Of a DNA stretch of 64,000 nt, positions 49,260-58,225 are shown piece after piece. The notes beneath the pieces are model-generated. The model searched no databases and was not told where the DNA came from. It saw nothing but the letters and a program-made list of their open reading frames with translations. Position 1 is the stretch's first letter; every line of letters begins with the position of its first letter. The DNA comes from Mediterraneibacter glycyrrhizinilyticus (GTDB taxonomy: Bacteria; Bacillota; Clostridia; Lachnospirales; Lachnospiraceae), in the NCBI RefSeq assembly GCF_015560805.1, contig NZ_JADMSO010000001.1, positions 372,001 to 436,000 on the forward strand, in the 5' to 3' direction. Position numbers and translations under genes: made by a program.

Positions 49260-50768
49260 ATGAGCGAGACAATTATGAAAATTGACCACATCAGCAAATT
49301 TTATCCTGGCGTCACTGCATTAAACGATGTGAGTTTTGAGATCAAGAAAGGCGAAGTTCATGCGCTGTGCGGTGAAAACGGAGCCGGAAAATCAACACTG
49401 ATCAAATGTATTATGGGTGTTGAAAAGCCGGATAAAGGAAAAGTGCAGATGAATTACAATGGAGAATGGGTTGTGAATTCCAATGCGCTTGAAGCACAGA
49501 GCCATGGTGTGTTTGCGAATTATCAGCATGTAAATATCGCACAGGACTTGAGCATTGCGGAAAATTATTTCCTGGGCAGACAGCCGAAGACGAAGCTGGG
49601 ACTTGTGGACTGGAAAAAGATGCAGGACGATACCCGGAAGATCATTGATAAATTTGAGATGAATGTCAATCCGAACGAAAAGATCAAGACACTTCCGATC
49701 GCAATGCAGGCGATGGTTACGATCAGTAAGATTTCGGTCAATGACGATATCCGTGTAGTGATCTTTGATGAGCCGACGGCTCTTCTGGAAAATGAAAAAG
49801 TAGAGATTCTCTTTAAGTTTATAGCGGAACTGAAAGAAAAAGGCGTCAGCATTATTTATATTTCTCACCGTCTGGAAGAGGTGATGGACATCTGCGACAC
49901 AGTAACCGTATTGAAAGACGGTACTTATGTCGATACGAAACCGATCAGCGCGGTGACGAAAGATTCCCTGATCGCGATGATGGTAGGACGTGAGATGTCG
50001 GATATTTACAATATCGGACACCAGAAACCGGGAGAAGAAGTGCTGAGGGTGGAAAATTTCAGCGACAGTTCTCATTTTAAAGACATTAACTTCAATCTGA
50101 AAAAAGGAGAGATCTTAGGGTTTGTCGGGCTTGTCGGAGCCGGAAGAAGCGAAGTGATGCGGGCGATGTGCGGCGTGGAAAAACGTTTGACGGGCGATGT
50201 GTACGTCAAAGGCGAGAAAGTCAATATCAAAAATCCGAGCGACGCCATGCGGTACGGGATCAGCTTTTTGACCGAGGACCGCAGAACGGACGGACTTGCG
50301 CTTCAGCTTCCGATCAAGACGAATATCAATATGAATTCTTATGCGATGATCAGCAAGGGCGGCGTGATCTCTCTGAAAGCGGAACAGGACCGCGCAGTGG
50401 ATTATTCAAAGCGGGTCAATGTAAAGACGCCGAGCGTGATGCAGCTTGTGGGTAATCTTTCCGGAGGAAATCAGCAGAAAGTCGTTATCGCAAAATTGTT
50501 ATGCTGCGATCCGGATGTTCTGATCTTCGATGAACCGACAGTCGGCGTGGACGTTGGGGCAAAAGAGGAGATATACAAGATCATGGAAGAACTGACGGCA
50601 CAGGGTAAATCGATCATACTGATCTCCTCATATCTGCCGGAAGTGATGGGACTGTCCGATCGGCTGATCGTGATGGCGCAGGGAAAGATCACTGGAGAAT
50701 TTGCATCGGAAGAACTGAAAAATCTGAGAGAAGAAGATGTTCTGAAACGGGCGTCTATTGAAAGTTAG
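49260..50768 (+). CDS. rbsA: Sugar ABC transporter ATPase, duplicated domains
   Basis: A 502-residue double ABC ATPase of the RbsA/MglA class. The first domain has Walker A GENGAGKST and DEPTALLENEKVE; the second has GLVGAGRSE (degenerate Walker A), LTEDRRTDGLAL, signature LSGGNQQKVVIAKLL and DEPTVGVDVGAKEE. The start at 49260 is the first methionine behind GAGAGGAT. It drives the permease encoded next. Confidence 0.92.
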   Translation: MSETIMKIDHISKFYPGVTALNDVSFEIKKGEVHALCGENGAGKSTLIKCIMGVEKPDKGKVQMNYNGEWVVNSNALEAQSHGVFANYQHVNIAQDLSIAENYFLGRQPKTKLGLVDWKKMQDDTRKIIDKFEMNVNPNEKIKTLPIAMQAMVTISKISVNDDIRVVIFDEPTALLENEKVEILFKFIAELKEKGVSIIYISHRLEEVMDICDTVTVLKDGTYVDTKPISAVTKDSLIAMMVGREMSDIYNIGHQKPGEEVLRVENFSDSSHFKDINFNLKKGEILGFVGLVGAGRSEVMRAMCGVEKRLTGDVYVKGEKVNIKNPSDAMRYGISFLTEDRRTDGLALQLPIKTNINMNSYAMISKGGVISLKAEQDRAVDYSKRVNVKTPSVMQLVGNLSGGNQQKVVIAKLLCCDPDVLIFDEPTVGVDVGAKEEIYKIMEELTAQGKSIILISSYLPEVMGLSDRLIVMAQGKITGEFASEELKNLREEDVLKRASIES

Positions 50769-50778
50769 GAGGGGCATT

Positions 50779-51753
50779 ATGAATCAGGCAAAAAAAGGAA
50801 AAAATGGTTCGTTGACCAGCGTATTCCAACAGACGGAATTTACGCTCGGCATTATCATTGTGGCACTGTTTATCGTTGCATCCGTGGGAACCGATAACTT
50901 TTGTACCGTATACAACATCACAAACCTGATGAAACAGTGTGCGATCATCGGTGTTCTGGCGGTAGCGCAGACGATGGTGATCATCACCGGAGGGATTGAT
51001 ATCAGCTGCGGTGCGATCACGGGATTGTCCTGTATGGTACTGGCGCTTTTGCAGAGAGATACCAATGTGAATTTTTATCTGACGCTTGTAATTGCGGTAG
51101 TTGTTTCCGTATTGTGCGGTCTGCTCAACGGCATTATCGTTCATGAGTTCCGTGTTCCTGCGATGATCGCGACACTCGGAACACAGACGATCATTTATGG
51201 AATCGTAAAGATCATCAGCGGCGCGCTTACAGTCAGCGGACTGGATCAGCGGCTTTTGGATATGGGAAATACCAACATCGGAGGTTTGTTCCCGGTATTG
51301 GCGATCTTTTGGATCATCGTGTCGGTCGTGATCTTCCTTGTGTTGAAATTTACGATCTTCGGAAGAAACTTATATGTGATCGGAAGCGGTGTGGAAGTAG
51401 CGAAGCTTTGCGGTATCAAAGTACGGGCGATGTTCTATTCGGTTTACGCATTTGCAGGTCTGCTGTATGGTATTGCGGGTATCATGCTGGCAGCCCGTGT
51501 ACAGAGTGCGCTTCCGACCGGCGGCGAGGGATACGAAATGAATGCGATCGCGGCAGCGGTTATCGGCGGTGCATCTCTGACAGGAGGACGCGGAGCTGTA
51601 GCCGGAACGATCCTTGGAACTATTTTGATGACGCTGATCAACAATGCCGGCGTACAGTTCGGACTGAACACACATGTGCTCGAGATCACAAGCGGTGTCC
51701 TGATCATTTTTGCGGTGACGATGGATATGCTCAAAGCAAGAAAGAAAGGTTGA
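50779..51753 (+). CDS. rbsC: Sugar ABC transporter permease
   Basis: A 324-residue permease of the RbsC family with about eight to ten helices. Conserved pieces: QTMVIITGGIDISCGAITGLSCM (the GGIDLS family motif), LNGIIVHEFRVPAMIATLGT and the cytoplasmic-loop region AVAGTILGTILMTLINNAGVQ. It starts 10 bases after the ATPase stop. With the ATPase and lipoprotein it forms the ribose-type importer. Confidence 0.92.
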   Translation: MNQAKKGKNGSLTSVFQQTEFTLGIIIVALFIVASVGTDNFCTVYNITNLMKQCAIIGVLAVAQTMVIITGGIDISCGAITGLSCMVLALLQRDTNVNFYLTLVIAVVVSVLCGLLNGIIVHEFRVPAMIATLGTQTIIYGIVKIISGALTVSGLDQRLLDMGNTNIGGLFPVLAIFWIIVSVVIFLVLKFTIFGRNLYVIGSGVEVAKLCGIKVRAMFYSVYAFAGLLYGIAGIMLAARVQSALPTGGEGYEMNAIAAAVIGGASLTGGRGAVAGTILGTILMTLINNAGVQFGLNTHVLEITSGVLIIFAVTMDMLKARKKG

Positions 51754-51825
51754 CATCTCTGCAAATTGTTGCTACCATTCTGAAAGATGATCCGTGTAGG
51801 AACTACGGAAAGAAAGAGGAATGTC

Positions 51826-52854
51826 ATGAATATTTATGATGTAGCAAAAGAAGCGGGGGTTTCCCCATCAACCGTGTCCAGAGTGCTGAACAACAAGTCC
51901 AATGTGAAGAGCTCGACGCGGGAAAAAGTCATGCGTGTGATCGAGGGGACTTCGTATAAGCCAAATGCGCTCGCCCGGGAACTGAGTGTGGGAAAATCCA
52001 GAAATATCGCGTTTCTTGTGCCGGATATTGAGAATCCTTTTTTCAGCAAAATTCTGCATGGCATTTCAGATTGTGCGATTGAAAATGATTACAATGTATT
52101 TATGTTCGGAACAGATGATGATCTGGAACGGGAACATAAGATTTTGCGGAATCTGGAGAACAGCATCGTACGCGGTGTGATCATCACACCGATTTCAGAG
52201 GAAGACGACGCGACATTGCAGCTGCTCCGGCAGTTTGAACAGGATGGGATCCCTGTCGTGCTGATCGACCGTGATGTCCGTGAGCATCAGTTTGACGGAG
52301 TGTTTTCCAACGATATCGAGGGGGCGTGCGAAGCGGTGGAATGTCTGATCCAAGAGGGACATGAGCGGATCGGCGTGATCACCGGACCGAGTACGTCCAA
52401 ACCGGGAAACGACCGGTGCATCGGTTATCGGCGGGCGCTGGAGAAACATGGGATCAAGGTGGATGAAAGTTACATTGTAAGCGGCAGATTCAAAGAGGAG
52501 GGTTCTTATCAGGCGATGAGGACGCTGATGGAACGGAAAGATCCGCCGACGGCAGTATTTACCTGCAACAATATGACGACGCTTGGATGTCTTCGGTATA
52601 TGCAGGAACATCATCTGAAAGTATCTAAGGATATTGCGCTTGTCTGTTTTGATGATATCAAAGAACTGGAATATGCGGACATGCATCTGACTTCGGTTCT
52701 GCGGCCGATCTACGAGATGGGGTATGAGGCGATGAATATTCTGGAGAGACGGTTCGAGGATAAGGAGAGAAGCGGGACGATCCGGCATATCACGCGCAGA
52801 CATTATGTGAATCCCTGGCTGGAAGTGAGAGGATCGGAAAAATTAATACAGTAA
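51826..52854 (+). CDS. LacI family regulator of the pentose operon
   Basis: A 342-residue LacI-type repressor. The helix-turn-helix NIYDVAKEAGVSPSTVSRVLNNKSNVKSSTREKV is at the start; the sensor domain has IAFLVPDIENPFFSKILHGI, FSNDIEGACEAVECLI, and IALVCFDDIKELEY. It is the last gene of the operon, co-directional with the transporter, and likely acts on the two dyads in the deoC/rbsK intergenic region. The start at 51826 has GAGGA upstream. Confidence 0.92.
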   Translation: MNIYDVAKEAGVSPSTVSRVLNNKSNVKSSTREKVMRVIEGTSYKPNALARELSVGKSRNIAFLVPDIENPFFSKILHGISDCAIENDYNVFMFGTDDDLEREHKILRNLENSIVRGVIITPISEEDDATLQLLRQFEQDGIPVVLIDRDVREHQFDGVFSNDIEGACEAVECLIQEGHERIGVITGPSTSKPGNDRCIGYRRALEKHGIKVDESYIVSGRFKEEGSYQAMRTLMERKDPPTAVFTCNNMTTLGCLRYMQEHHLKVSKDIALVCFDDIKELEYADMHLTSVLRPIYEMGYEAMNILERRFEDKERSGTIRHITRRHYVNPWLEVRGSEKLIQ

Positions 52855-52879
52855 GAAAAATGAATAGGTTAAGAAGAAC

Positions 52880-52917
52880 AAGAGACAGGAGGTTTTGACA
52901 TGCCTCTGTCTCTTTTC
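52880..52917 (+). terminator. Intrinsic terminator of the pentose operon
   Basis: AAGAGACAGGAGG (52880-52892) pairs with CCTCTGTCTCTT (52903-52914) with one bulge, followed by TTTTC. Confidence 0.8.
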
Positions 52918-52959
52918 TATTGCGTTGGATGCGGTCTCTGCATTTACAGAAATGTGATC

Positions 52960-54081
52960 TTACGGCAGTTCCGGGTGGATCACGATCTTCTGAACGGAAA
53001 TGCTCTCGAGATATTCCCGAAGCTGAGGCTGGAAAGTCTCGTCGCGAAGTTTTTCCTGAATGGCAACGTAAGTGGCGTCGTCCGGCGTCGCAAAATAATA
53101 TTTTGTGATTTCCGCCAGATTGTAGTCCGTCGTCGGAAACATACCGACCTTGTCGCGGATCACCTTGCCGTCGGCGTCGAGCATAACGCTTTGGACGCTG
53201 TCGAACGCTTCGTAACCGGGCTGGATCTTCGCTTCGTCATACCCAAGACGGAACGTTGCTTCATAAGGGGTGACGACAAGCGACTGAACGACTTCTCCGT
53301 TCGGACCGCTCTCATTGATCTCGGTGATCGCCGTATTGCTTAAATCCATGGCGACGTCGGTCTCAAACGTCCATGGACCGGTGAGGGATTCGCTGTGAGT
53401 TGCGAGTTCGTCAACCGTCAGTTTCCAGTGGAAAGATTCCGGGGTTTCTGTTTCCAGAGCCAGCGGATAAAGATTAAAGTCCACGCGGAAAGAGCCGATA
53501 AACGTGGAGTCGTCCGTAAATTCACCGCGCAGGGCAACCGGCGTCCATTGGAAGTGATCGGGATCTTCATTGTCGATCTCGTATTCGGCAGGCGTTTTTA
53601 AGAAATCATATTCCTGTGAGTTTGCAAGATAAAATTCGTGGACGATCCCCTCTCCGGTATCCTGTTCCGTCCCTTTTTTGAGTTCTTCGGAAAACGGTTT
53701 CGTTGATTCGAGCATGACGGAGACGTACAGGGCCTGCGTATCACAGTATACTTCGGAGAGCGTGACTGTGACATCGTTTGCGGTGCAGACGTTTCCGTTT
53801 GTCAGCGGCTCGGCGACTTCGTCAAAGTTTCCGGTATAGCGCTGTTCGTCCTGTACTTCTTTAAAAATACTTCCGATCAGCGGGATTTTGGAAGCAAGCA
53901 CGGGATTGGAAATGCAGAATGCGGAAAATGCGGTGATCAGTACAGCCGCCGCAGCGCCGCTTGCAAAAATCCGGTGTTGTTTCTTTTTGCGGGACTGTTT
54001 TTTGATTGCGTCGAGATTTTCGGAGACGATGTTGTCTAATTTATCGGATGGGATTGGGATTTCATCAAAATTAATTAGCAT
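52960..54081 (-). CDS. DUF4179 family membrane protein, probable anti-sigma factor
   Basis: A 373-residue protein: a cytoplasmic head (~1-38) with many Lys/Arg, one membrane helix (~40-60, FASGAAAAVLITAFSAFCIS), then a large external domain of the DUF4179 type (VTVTLSEVYCDTQALYVSVML, and a C-terminal immunoglobulin-like part). DUF4179 proteins are usually encoded directly after ECF sigma factors and are thought to be anti-sigma or envelope-stress sensors. It overlaps the upstream sigma gene by 11 bases. Confidence 0.82.
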   Translation of the reverse strand: MLINFDEIPIPSDKLDNIVSENLDAIKKQSRKKKQHRIFASGAAAAVLITAFSAFCISNPVLASKIPLIGSIFKEVQDEQRYTGNFDEVAEPLTNGNVCTANDVTVTLSEVYCDTQALYVSVMLESTKPFSEELKKGTEQDTGEGIVHEFYLANSQEYDFLKTPAEYEIDNEDPDHFQWTPVALRGEFTDDSTFIGSFRVDFNLYPLALETETPESFHWKLTVDELATHSESLTGPWTFETDVAMDLSNTAITEINESGPNGEVVQSLVVTPYEATFRLGYDEAKIQPGYEAFDSVQSVMLDADGKVIRDKVGMFPTTDYNLAEITKYYFATPDDATYVAIQEKLRDETFQPQLREYLESISVQKIVIHPELP

Positions 54082-54604
54082 AAAGATAGTCCTCCTTTAA
54101 TATATTTTTCAGTTCACTTCGGGCGCGGCTTAAGTAGGCTTTTACCGAACCCTCCGGAATATTCATGACAAATGCGATTTCCCGGACGGAAAAGCCGCTG
54201 AAATATTTTAAAACGATCACGGTCTGGTAACGTTCGGAGAGTTGGTCGATGGCAGAGTACAGATCGTGCTTTTCTTCCAGTGAAACGCCGTTGTACCGCT
54301 CGGAAATCTGGATTTCGTCTGCGGAATCAAAATAGATGACTTTCTTCAATTCGTCCTGTGCGGTGCGGATCAATATTTTCGTGATCCATGTCTTGAACCA
54401 ATCCGGATTTTTCAGCGTGTGGATGTTCTGAAATCCTTTTAAAATGGTTGTTCCTACAATGTCCAGCGCATCCTGTTCGTTTTTCATATATAAGTACGCC
54501 ATTTTGTAGAGATATTCTTTGTATTCAGTGATGAGCGCGCCGTAAGCATCCGGATTTTTCCGGATCGCTTTCCTGGCAAGCTTTCTTTTTTCTGATGGAT
54601 CCAT
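54071..54604 (-). CDS. ECF-type RNA polymerase sigma factor, second
   Basis: A 177-residue ECF sigma factor: region 2 EYLYKMAYLYMKNEQDALDIVGTTILKGFQNI, region 4 LSERYQTVIVLKYFSGFSVREIAFVMNIPEGSVKAYLSRAR. The start at 54604 has AAGGGGG upstream; a longer frame back to 54826 crosses the promoter. A canonical ECF promoter precedes it, so it is autoregulated. The DUF4179 gene overlaps its end and is its probable antagonist. It is divergent from the AGCS symporter gene. Confidence 0.9.
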   Translation of the reverse strand: MDPSEKRKLARKAIRKNPDAYGALITEYKEYLYKMAYLYMKNEQDALDIVGTTILKGFQNIHTLKNPDWFKTWITKILIRTAQDELKKVIYFDSADEIQISERYNGVSLEEKHDLYSAIDQLSERYQTVIVLKYFSGFSVREIAFVMNIPEGSVKAYLSRARSELKNILKEDYLYAN

Positions 54605-54664
54605 AGATCGGATTCCCCCTTTCGTTTCAAACATGCTGCATGTACTGTAAACCAGCTTACACTG

Positions 54665-54694
54665 ATTAGACGGAAATTCACAGAGAAAGGTTAC
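54665..54694 (-). promoter_or_regulatory. ECF promoter of the second sigma factor
   Basis: On the minus strand: GTAACCTTT (54694-54686) and CGTCTAAT (54672-54665), with 16-17 bases between AAC and CGTC, a typical ECF sigma promoter. Confidence 0.75.
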
Positions 54695-54785
54695 AATTTT
54701 GTTTGAGTTGTTTGTAAACATATGATAAAATAATCCGGTTACTACGAAAAAGAGGAAAGATAGGATTGAGGAGAGAAAACAAGAG

Positions 54786-56186
54786 ATGAACGATATTCTT
54801 ACAAAACTGAATGATTTTATGTACACTTATGTGCTGATCATCATGCTCGTGGCAGTAGGCGTATATTTTACCATCCGGACAAGAGGCGTGCAGATCCGTC
54901 TGTTAAAAGACGGGATCAAAAGCCTGATGGAAAAGAATACCGAGGAAGAGAACGGAAAGAAAAAAGTGTCGTCTTTTCAGGCGCTGATGATTTCAACAGC
55001 TTCCCGTGTCGGGACAGGAAATATTGCGGGAATTGCGACTGCGATTGCCGCAGGAGGACCGGGCGCGGTATTTTGGATGTGGCTGATGGCTGTGATCGGC
55101 GGAGCTTCGGCATTTGCGGAGAGTACACTGGCGCAGGTTTATAAAGTGAAAGAGAACGGGGAGTTCCGCGGAGGACCGTCCTACTATATGGAACGGGCGC
55201 TCGGCAAACGTTGGATGGGAGTTTTGTTTTCCGTACTTCTGATCATCTGTTTCGCATATGGATTCAACGGACTGCAGTCGTATAATATGTCTTCGGCGTT
55301 GGAATATTATATTCCGAACTATACGGAGTCGATCTGGCCGATGATAGTCGGACTTGTTCTGGCGGCGGCAACCGCGGTCGTGATCTGGGGTGGATCCCAC
55401 CGGATCGGTGTGATCACGTCGGTGATCGTTCCGATCATGGCAATCTCTTATATTTTGATCGGAATCGTGACGATGATCATGAATGTATCCGAACTGCCGA
55501 AAGTTTTCGCGCTGATTTTTGAAAATGCGTTTGATTTTCAGGCGATGGCAGGAGGATTGGCAGGAAGCGCGGTCGTGATCGGAATCAAGCGGGGACTGTT
55601 TTCTAATGAAGCCGGAATGGGTAGCGCGCCGAATGCATCGGCGTCGGCAGATGTGGCACACCCGGTCAATCAGGGACTTGTACAGACGATCTCCGTATTT
55701 ATCGATACACTGTTGATCTGTTCCAGTACGGCGATGATGTTGCTTGTGTCCGGCGTGGAGGGAAAGAGCGGCGTTCTTGACGGGATCCCGTATGTGCAGG
55801 CGGCGATCAGTTCCAATGTGGGACAGTGGGGAATCCATTTTATTACGTTTTCTATTTTTGCGTTTGCGTTCAGCAGCCTTGTAGGAAATTATTTCTACGC
55901 AGAATCTAATATTTTGTTCATTAAGAATAATAAGGCACTGTTGTTCGTATTTCGGATCACCTGTATCGTGGCGATCTTCCTCGGCGCGCAGGCAGACTTT
56001 TCGCTTGTGTGGAATCTGGCGGACGTGACGATGGGACTGATGGCAATCGTAAATATCATCGCGATCTTCCTGCTTAGCGGAACGGTCGTCAAGGTACTCA
56101 ATGATTATGAGAAACAGAAAAAGCAAGGGATCAAACCGGTGTTCCATGAGAAAAATGTGGGAATCAAAAATACAGTCTGGAAGTAA
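54786..56186 (+). CDS. AGCS family sodium:alanine (amino acid) symporter
   Basis: A 466-residue transporter of the alanine-or-glycine:cation symporter family, about ten to eleven helices. Motifs: GNIAGIATAIAAGGPGAVFWMWLMAVIGGASAFAE (with the AGCS substrate site), GGPSYYMERALGKRWMG and KRGLFSNEAGMGSAPNASASADVAHPV. It imports alanine or glycine with Na+. It is divergent from the ECF sigma gene and followed by pyrE with its own promoter. Substrate by family. Confidence 0.92.
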   Translation: MNDILTKLNDFMYTYVLIIMLVAVGVYFTIRTRGVQIRLLKDGIKSLMEKNTEEENGKKKVSSFQALMISTASRVGTGNIAGIATAIAAGGPGAVFWMWLMAVIGGASAFAESTLAQVYKVKENGEFRGGPSYYMERALGKRWMGVLFSVLLIICFAYGFNGLQSYNMSSALEYYIPNYTESIWPMIVGLVLAAATAVVIWGGSHRIGVITSVIVPIMAISYILIGIVTMIMNVSELPKVFALIFENAFDFQAMAGGLAGSAVVIGIKRGLFSNEAGMGSAPNASASADVAHPVNQGLVQTISVFIDTLLICSSTAMMLLVSGVEGKSGVLDGIPYVQAAISSNVGQWGIHFITFSIFAFAFSSLVGNYFYAESNILFIKNNKALLFVFRITCIVAIFLGAQADFSLVWNLADVTMGLMAIVNIIAIFLLSGTVVKVLNDYEKQKKQGIKPVFHEKNVGIKNTVWK

Positions 56187-56198
56187 GGCGTTCCTTGA

Positions 56199-56227
56199 TT
56201 GAAATAACAGGAAATATATGATAAAAT
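56199..56227 (+). promoter_or_regulatory. pyrE promoter
   Basis: TTGAAA (56199-56204), 17-bp spacer, TAAAAT (56222-56227). The ~160-base leader to pyrE has a small GGCTT-GAAA-AAGCC hairpin near its end, but no recognised riboswitch. Confidence 0.6.
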
Positions 56228-56387
56228 TAGGAAGATTTAGAGATCCTTTTCTCATTTTTACCGGAAAAGGCGGCGGTGAGGAGGAATCTCTTATGAATCG
56301 AACAGTCTGATGATGTAACAGTGGTGTAGCGGAGAGTGAAAAGAAAAAGGCTTGAAAAAGCCTGTAAATACAGGAGGTTTTAAGAAG

Positions 56388-57074
56388 ATGGAAGCTTACA
56401 AGCAGGAATTTATTGAATTTATGGTGGAAAGCGACGTGCTGAAATTCGGCGAGTTTACGCTGAAAAGCGGAAGAAAGTCTCCGTTTTTCATGAACGCGGG
56501 CGCATATGTGACCGGAACACAGTTGAAAAAGCTGGGCGAGTATTACGCAAAAGCAATCCACAGCACTTACGGAGATGATTTTGACGTCCTGTTCGGACCG
56601 GCGTACAAAGGAATCCCGCTTGCGGTCGTGACGGCAATGGCATACAGCGAATTATACGGAAAAGAGATCCGTTACTGTTCGGACCGGAAAGAGGAAAAAG
56701 ATCACGGTGCAGATAAGGGAAGCTTCCTTGGAAGTAAGTTGAAAGACGGAGACCGTGTTGTGATGATCGAAGACGTTACGACGTCCGGAAAATCCATGGA
56801 AGAGACCGTTCCGAAAGTAAAAGGAGCGGCAGACGTGGAGATCGTAGGACTGATGGTGTCCTTGAACCGTATGGAAGTCGGAAAAGGCGGGGAGAAATGC
56901 GCGCTGGATGAAGTGAAAGATCTGTATGGATTTGAGACGGCGGCGATCGTGACGATGGAAGATGTTGTAGAGTGTCTGTACAACAAAGAATGCAGCGGAA
57001 AAGTTGTGATCGACGATACATTGAAACAGGCGATCGACGCATATTATGAAACATACGGTGCAAAGCAGAACTAA
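56388..57074 (+). CDS. pyrE: Orotate phosphoribosyltransferase
   Basis: A 228-residue PRTase making OMP from orotate and PRPP. Motifs: FGEFTLKSGRKSPFFMNAG (orotate site), FGPAYKGIPLAVVTAMAY, and the PRPP loop VVMIEDVTTSGKSMEE. The start at 56388 follows AGGAGG by 11 bases. It lies apart from pyrF-pyrK-pyrD and is transcribed from its own promoter. Confidence 0.95.
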   Translation: MEAYKQEFIEFMVESDVLKFGEFTLKSGRKSPFFMNAGAYVTGTQLKKLGEYYAKAIHSTYGDDFDVLFGPAYKGIPLAVVTAMAYSELYGKEIRYCSDRKEEKDHGADKGSFLGSKLKDGDRVVMIEDVTTSGKSMEETVPKVKGAADVEIVGLMVSLNRMEVGKGGEKCALDEVKDLYGFETAAIVTMEDVVECLYNKECSGKVVIDDTLKQAIDAYYETYGAKQN

Positions 57075-57104
57075 GTTTTTCGGGCGGAAACGGAGTGGAT
57101 GTAG

Positions 57105-57254
57105 ATGGAAAAGGCATATAAGACAATGACAGCTTCCGGTGCGATCGGGATCGTCGTGGGAGTGATCATGGTTGTGACAGGCGTTGCAGCGGGGATCCTT
57201 TCGATCGTAAGCGGAGCGCGTCTTTTGAAAAACAGAAATGTAATTACATTTTAA
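57105..57254 (+). CDS. Small membrane protein (49 residues)
   Basis: A 49-codon frame after pyrE: a charged head (MEKAYKTMTAS), a long hydrophobic segment (GAIGIVVGVIMVVTGVAAG then ILSIVSG) and a basic tail (LLKNRNVITF). The single-span, glycine-rich pattern suits a small inner-membrane protein. No family recognised. The TTG-start VanZ-like gene follows after a possible terminator. Confidence 0.5.
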   Translation: MEKAYKTMTASGAIGIVVGVIMVVTGVAAGILSIVSGARLLKNRNVITF

Positions 57255-57343
57255 ATGTGAAACGGGAATCAGATGAGAAGCGGAAAATTTATGCGGATCT
57301 GCTTCTCGTTTTCCGTTTTTTGAGCAAAGTAAGGGGTAATGAT

Positions 57344-57808
57344 TTGAATCAGAAACAAGTGAGAAAAGTCCGGATGCTCGGGAAAATATTGTTTGTATTG
57401 TACATTGTTTTTCTCGTATATTTTCTGTGCTTTTCCGAGTTGTATGGACGTACCGGTACTGTGGAAGAATATCGGTATAATCTTGTACTTTTTAAGGAGA
57501 TAAGCCGCTTTATCGAATACCGCGAGGAGCTGGGAACATTTGCGGTATTTGCCAATTTATTCGGAAATATATTGATCTTTGTGCCATATGGATTTTTTAT
57601 ATCCGTGGCGAGCCACAGCAGAGGCTTTTTGAAAACGGTATTCTACAGTTTTGTACTCTGCTTCGGGGTGGAGATATTCCAGCTTTTTACAAGAGTCGGA
57701 AGCTTTGATGTGGATGATATTCTTCTGAACACGCTCGGCGGTGTTCTGGGGTATATTTTGTTTATGATCTGCAATAGAATAAGGAGAAAACATGATGTTC
57801 GGAAATAA
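57344..57808 (+). CDS. VanZ family membrane protein
   Basis: A ~154-residue protein with four membrane helices of the VanZ-like family: NLVLFKEISRFI, FGNILIFVPYGFFI and the conserved GVEIFQLFTRVGSFDVDDILLNTLGGVLGY. VanZ proteins were found near glycopeptide resistance genes, but most have unknown roles. The start is TTG at 57344, seven bases after AAGGGG; a longer frame from 57257 runs over a hairpin with a T-run. It overlaps the next gene by 17 bases. Confidence 0.82.
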   Translation: MNQKQVRKVRMLGKILFVLYIVFLVYFLCFSELYGRTGTVEEYRYNLVLFKEISRFIEYREELGTFAVFANLFGNILIFVPYGFFISVASHSRGFLKTVFYSFVLCFGVEIFQLFTRVGSFDVDDILLNTLGGVLGYILFMICNRIRRKHDVRK

Positions 57809-58163
57809 AAAAAGTGCTCAGGAGAAAGCGTTGGAAAAAGAACGTAAAAAATATGGGACAAGAAAATACGGACAGACAGTGCTGAAACATTCCCGCATGG
57901 GAATCTGGTCCTGCTGGTATGCCGCGGGAGCGTTCCTGCTTCTTGTTGCTGCGATTTTGGCTGCGTTTATCCTGCGCGGACAGACGGTCGGGTTTGTCGG
58001 AGGAATGGGCGTGCTCGCGGTTATTTTGGCAGGCATGGGGATCCGGGCTTCGGTGAAAGGAAGACGGGAACGCGAGAAGAACTATCTGACATGTAAAGTC
58101 GGCGTCGTGCTGAATATACTGATACTGATCTGTCTGCTCATGATCTTTGTGATGGGATTCTAG
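57792..58163 (+). CDS. Small three-helix membrane protein, DUF6142-like
   Basis: A 123-residue protein with a charged N-terminal ~35 residues, then three hydrophobic helices (WYAAGAFLLLVAAILAAFIL, VGFVGGMGVLAVILAGMGI, VVLNILILICLLMIFVMGF). The spacing (KHSRMGIWS, then a short loop before the last helix) resembles DUF6142 proteins of Lachnospiraceae. No function known. It overlaps the VanZ-like gene, so the two are coupled. Confidence 0.6.
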   Translation: MMFGNKKSAQEKALEKERKKYGTRKYGQTVLKHSRMGIWSCWYAAGAFLLLVAAILAAFILRGQTVGFVGGMGVLAVILAGMGIRASVKGRREREKNYLTCKVGVVLNILILICLLMIFVMGF

Positions 58164-58225
58164 GCGCACATCAAAAGACAGGGAAGACTGACAGAAAATA
58201 AGTTTAGACGGGAGGGTGTTTGTTT

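Noticed and set aside
54993-56561. A 522-codon open frame on the minus strand across the AGCS symporter gene
   Set aside because: It is antisense to a clear transporter, has an arginine/histidine-rich, low-complexity translation and no family motif.
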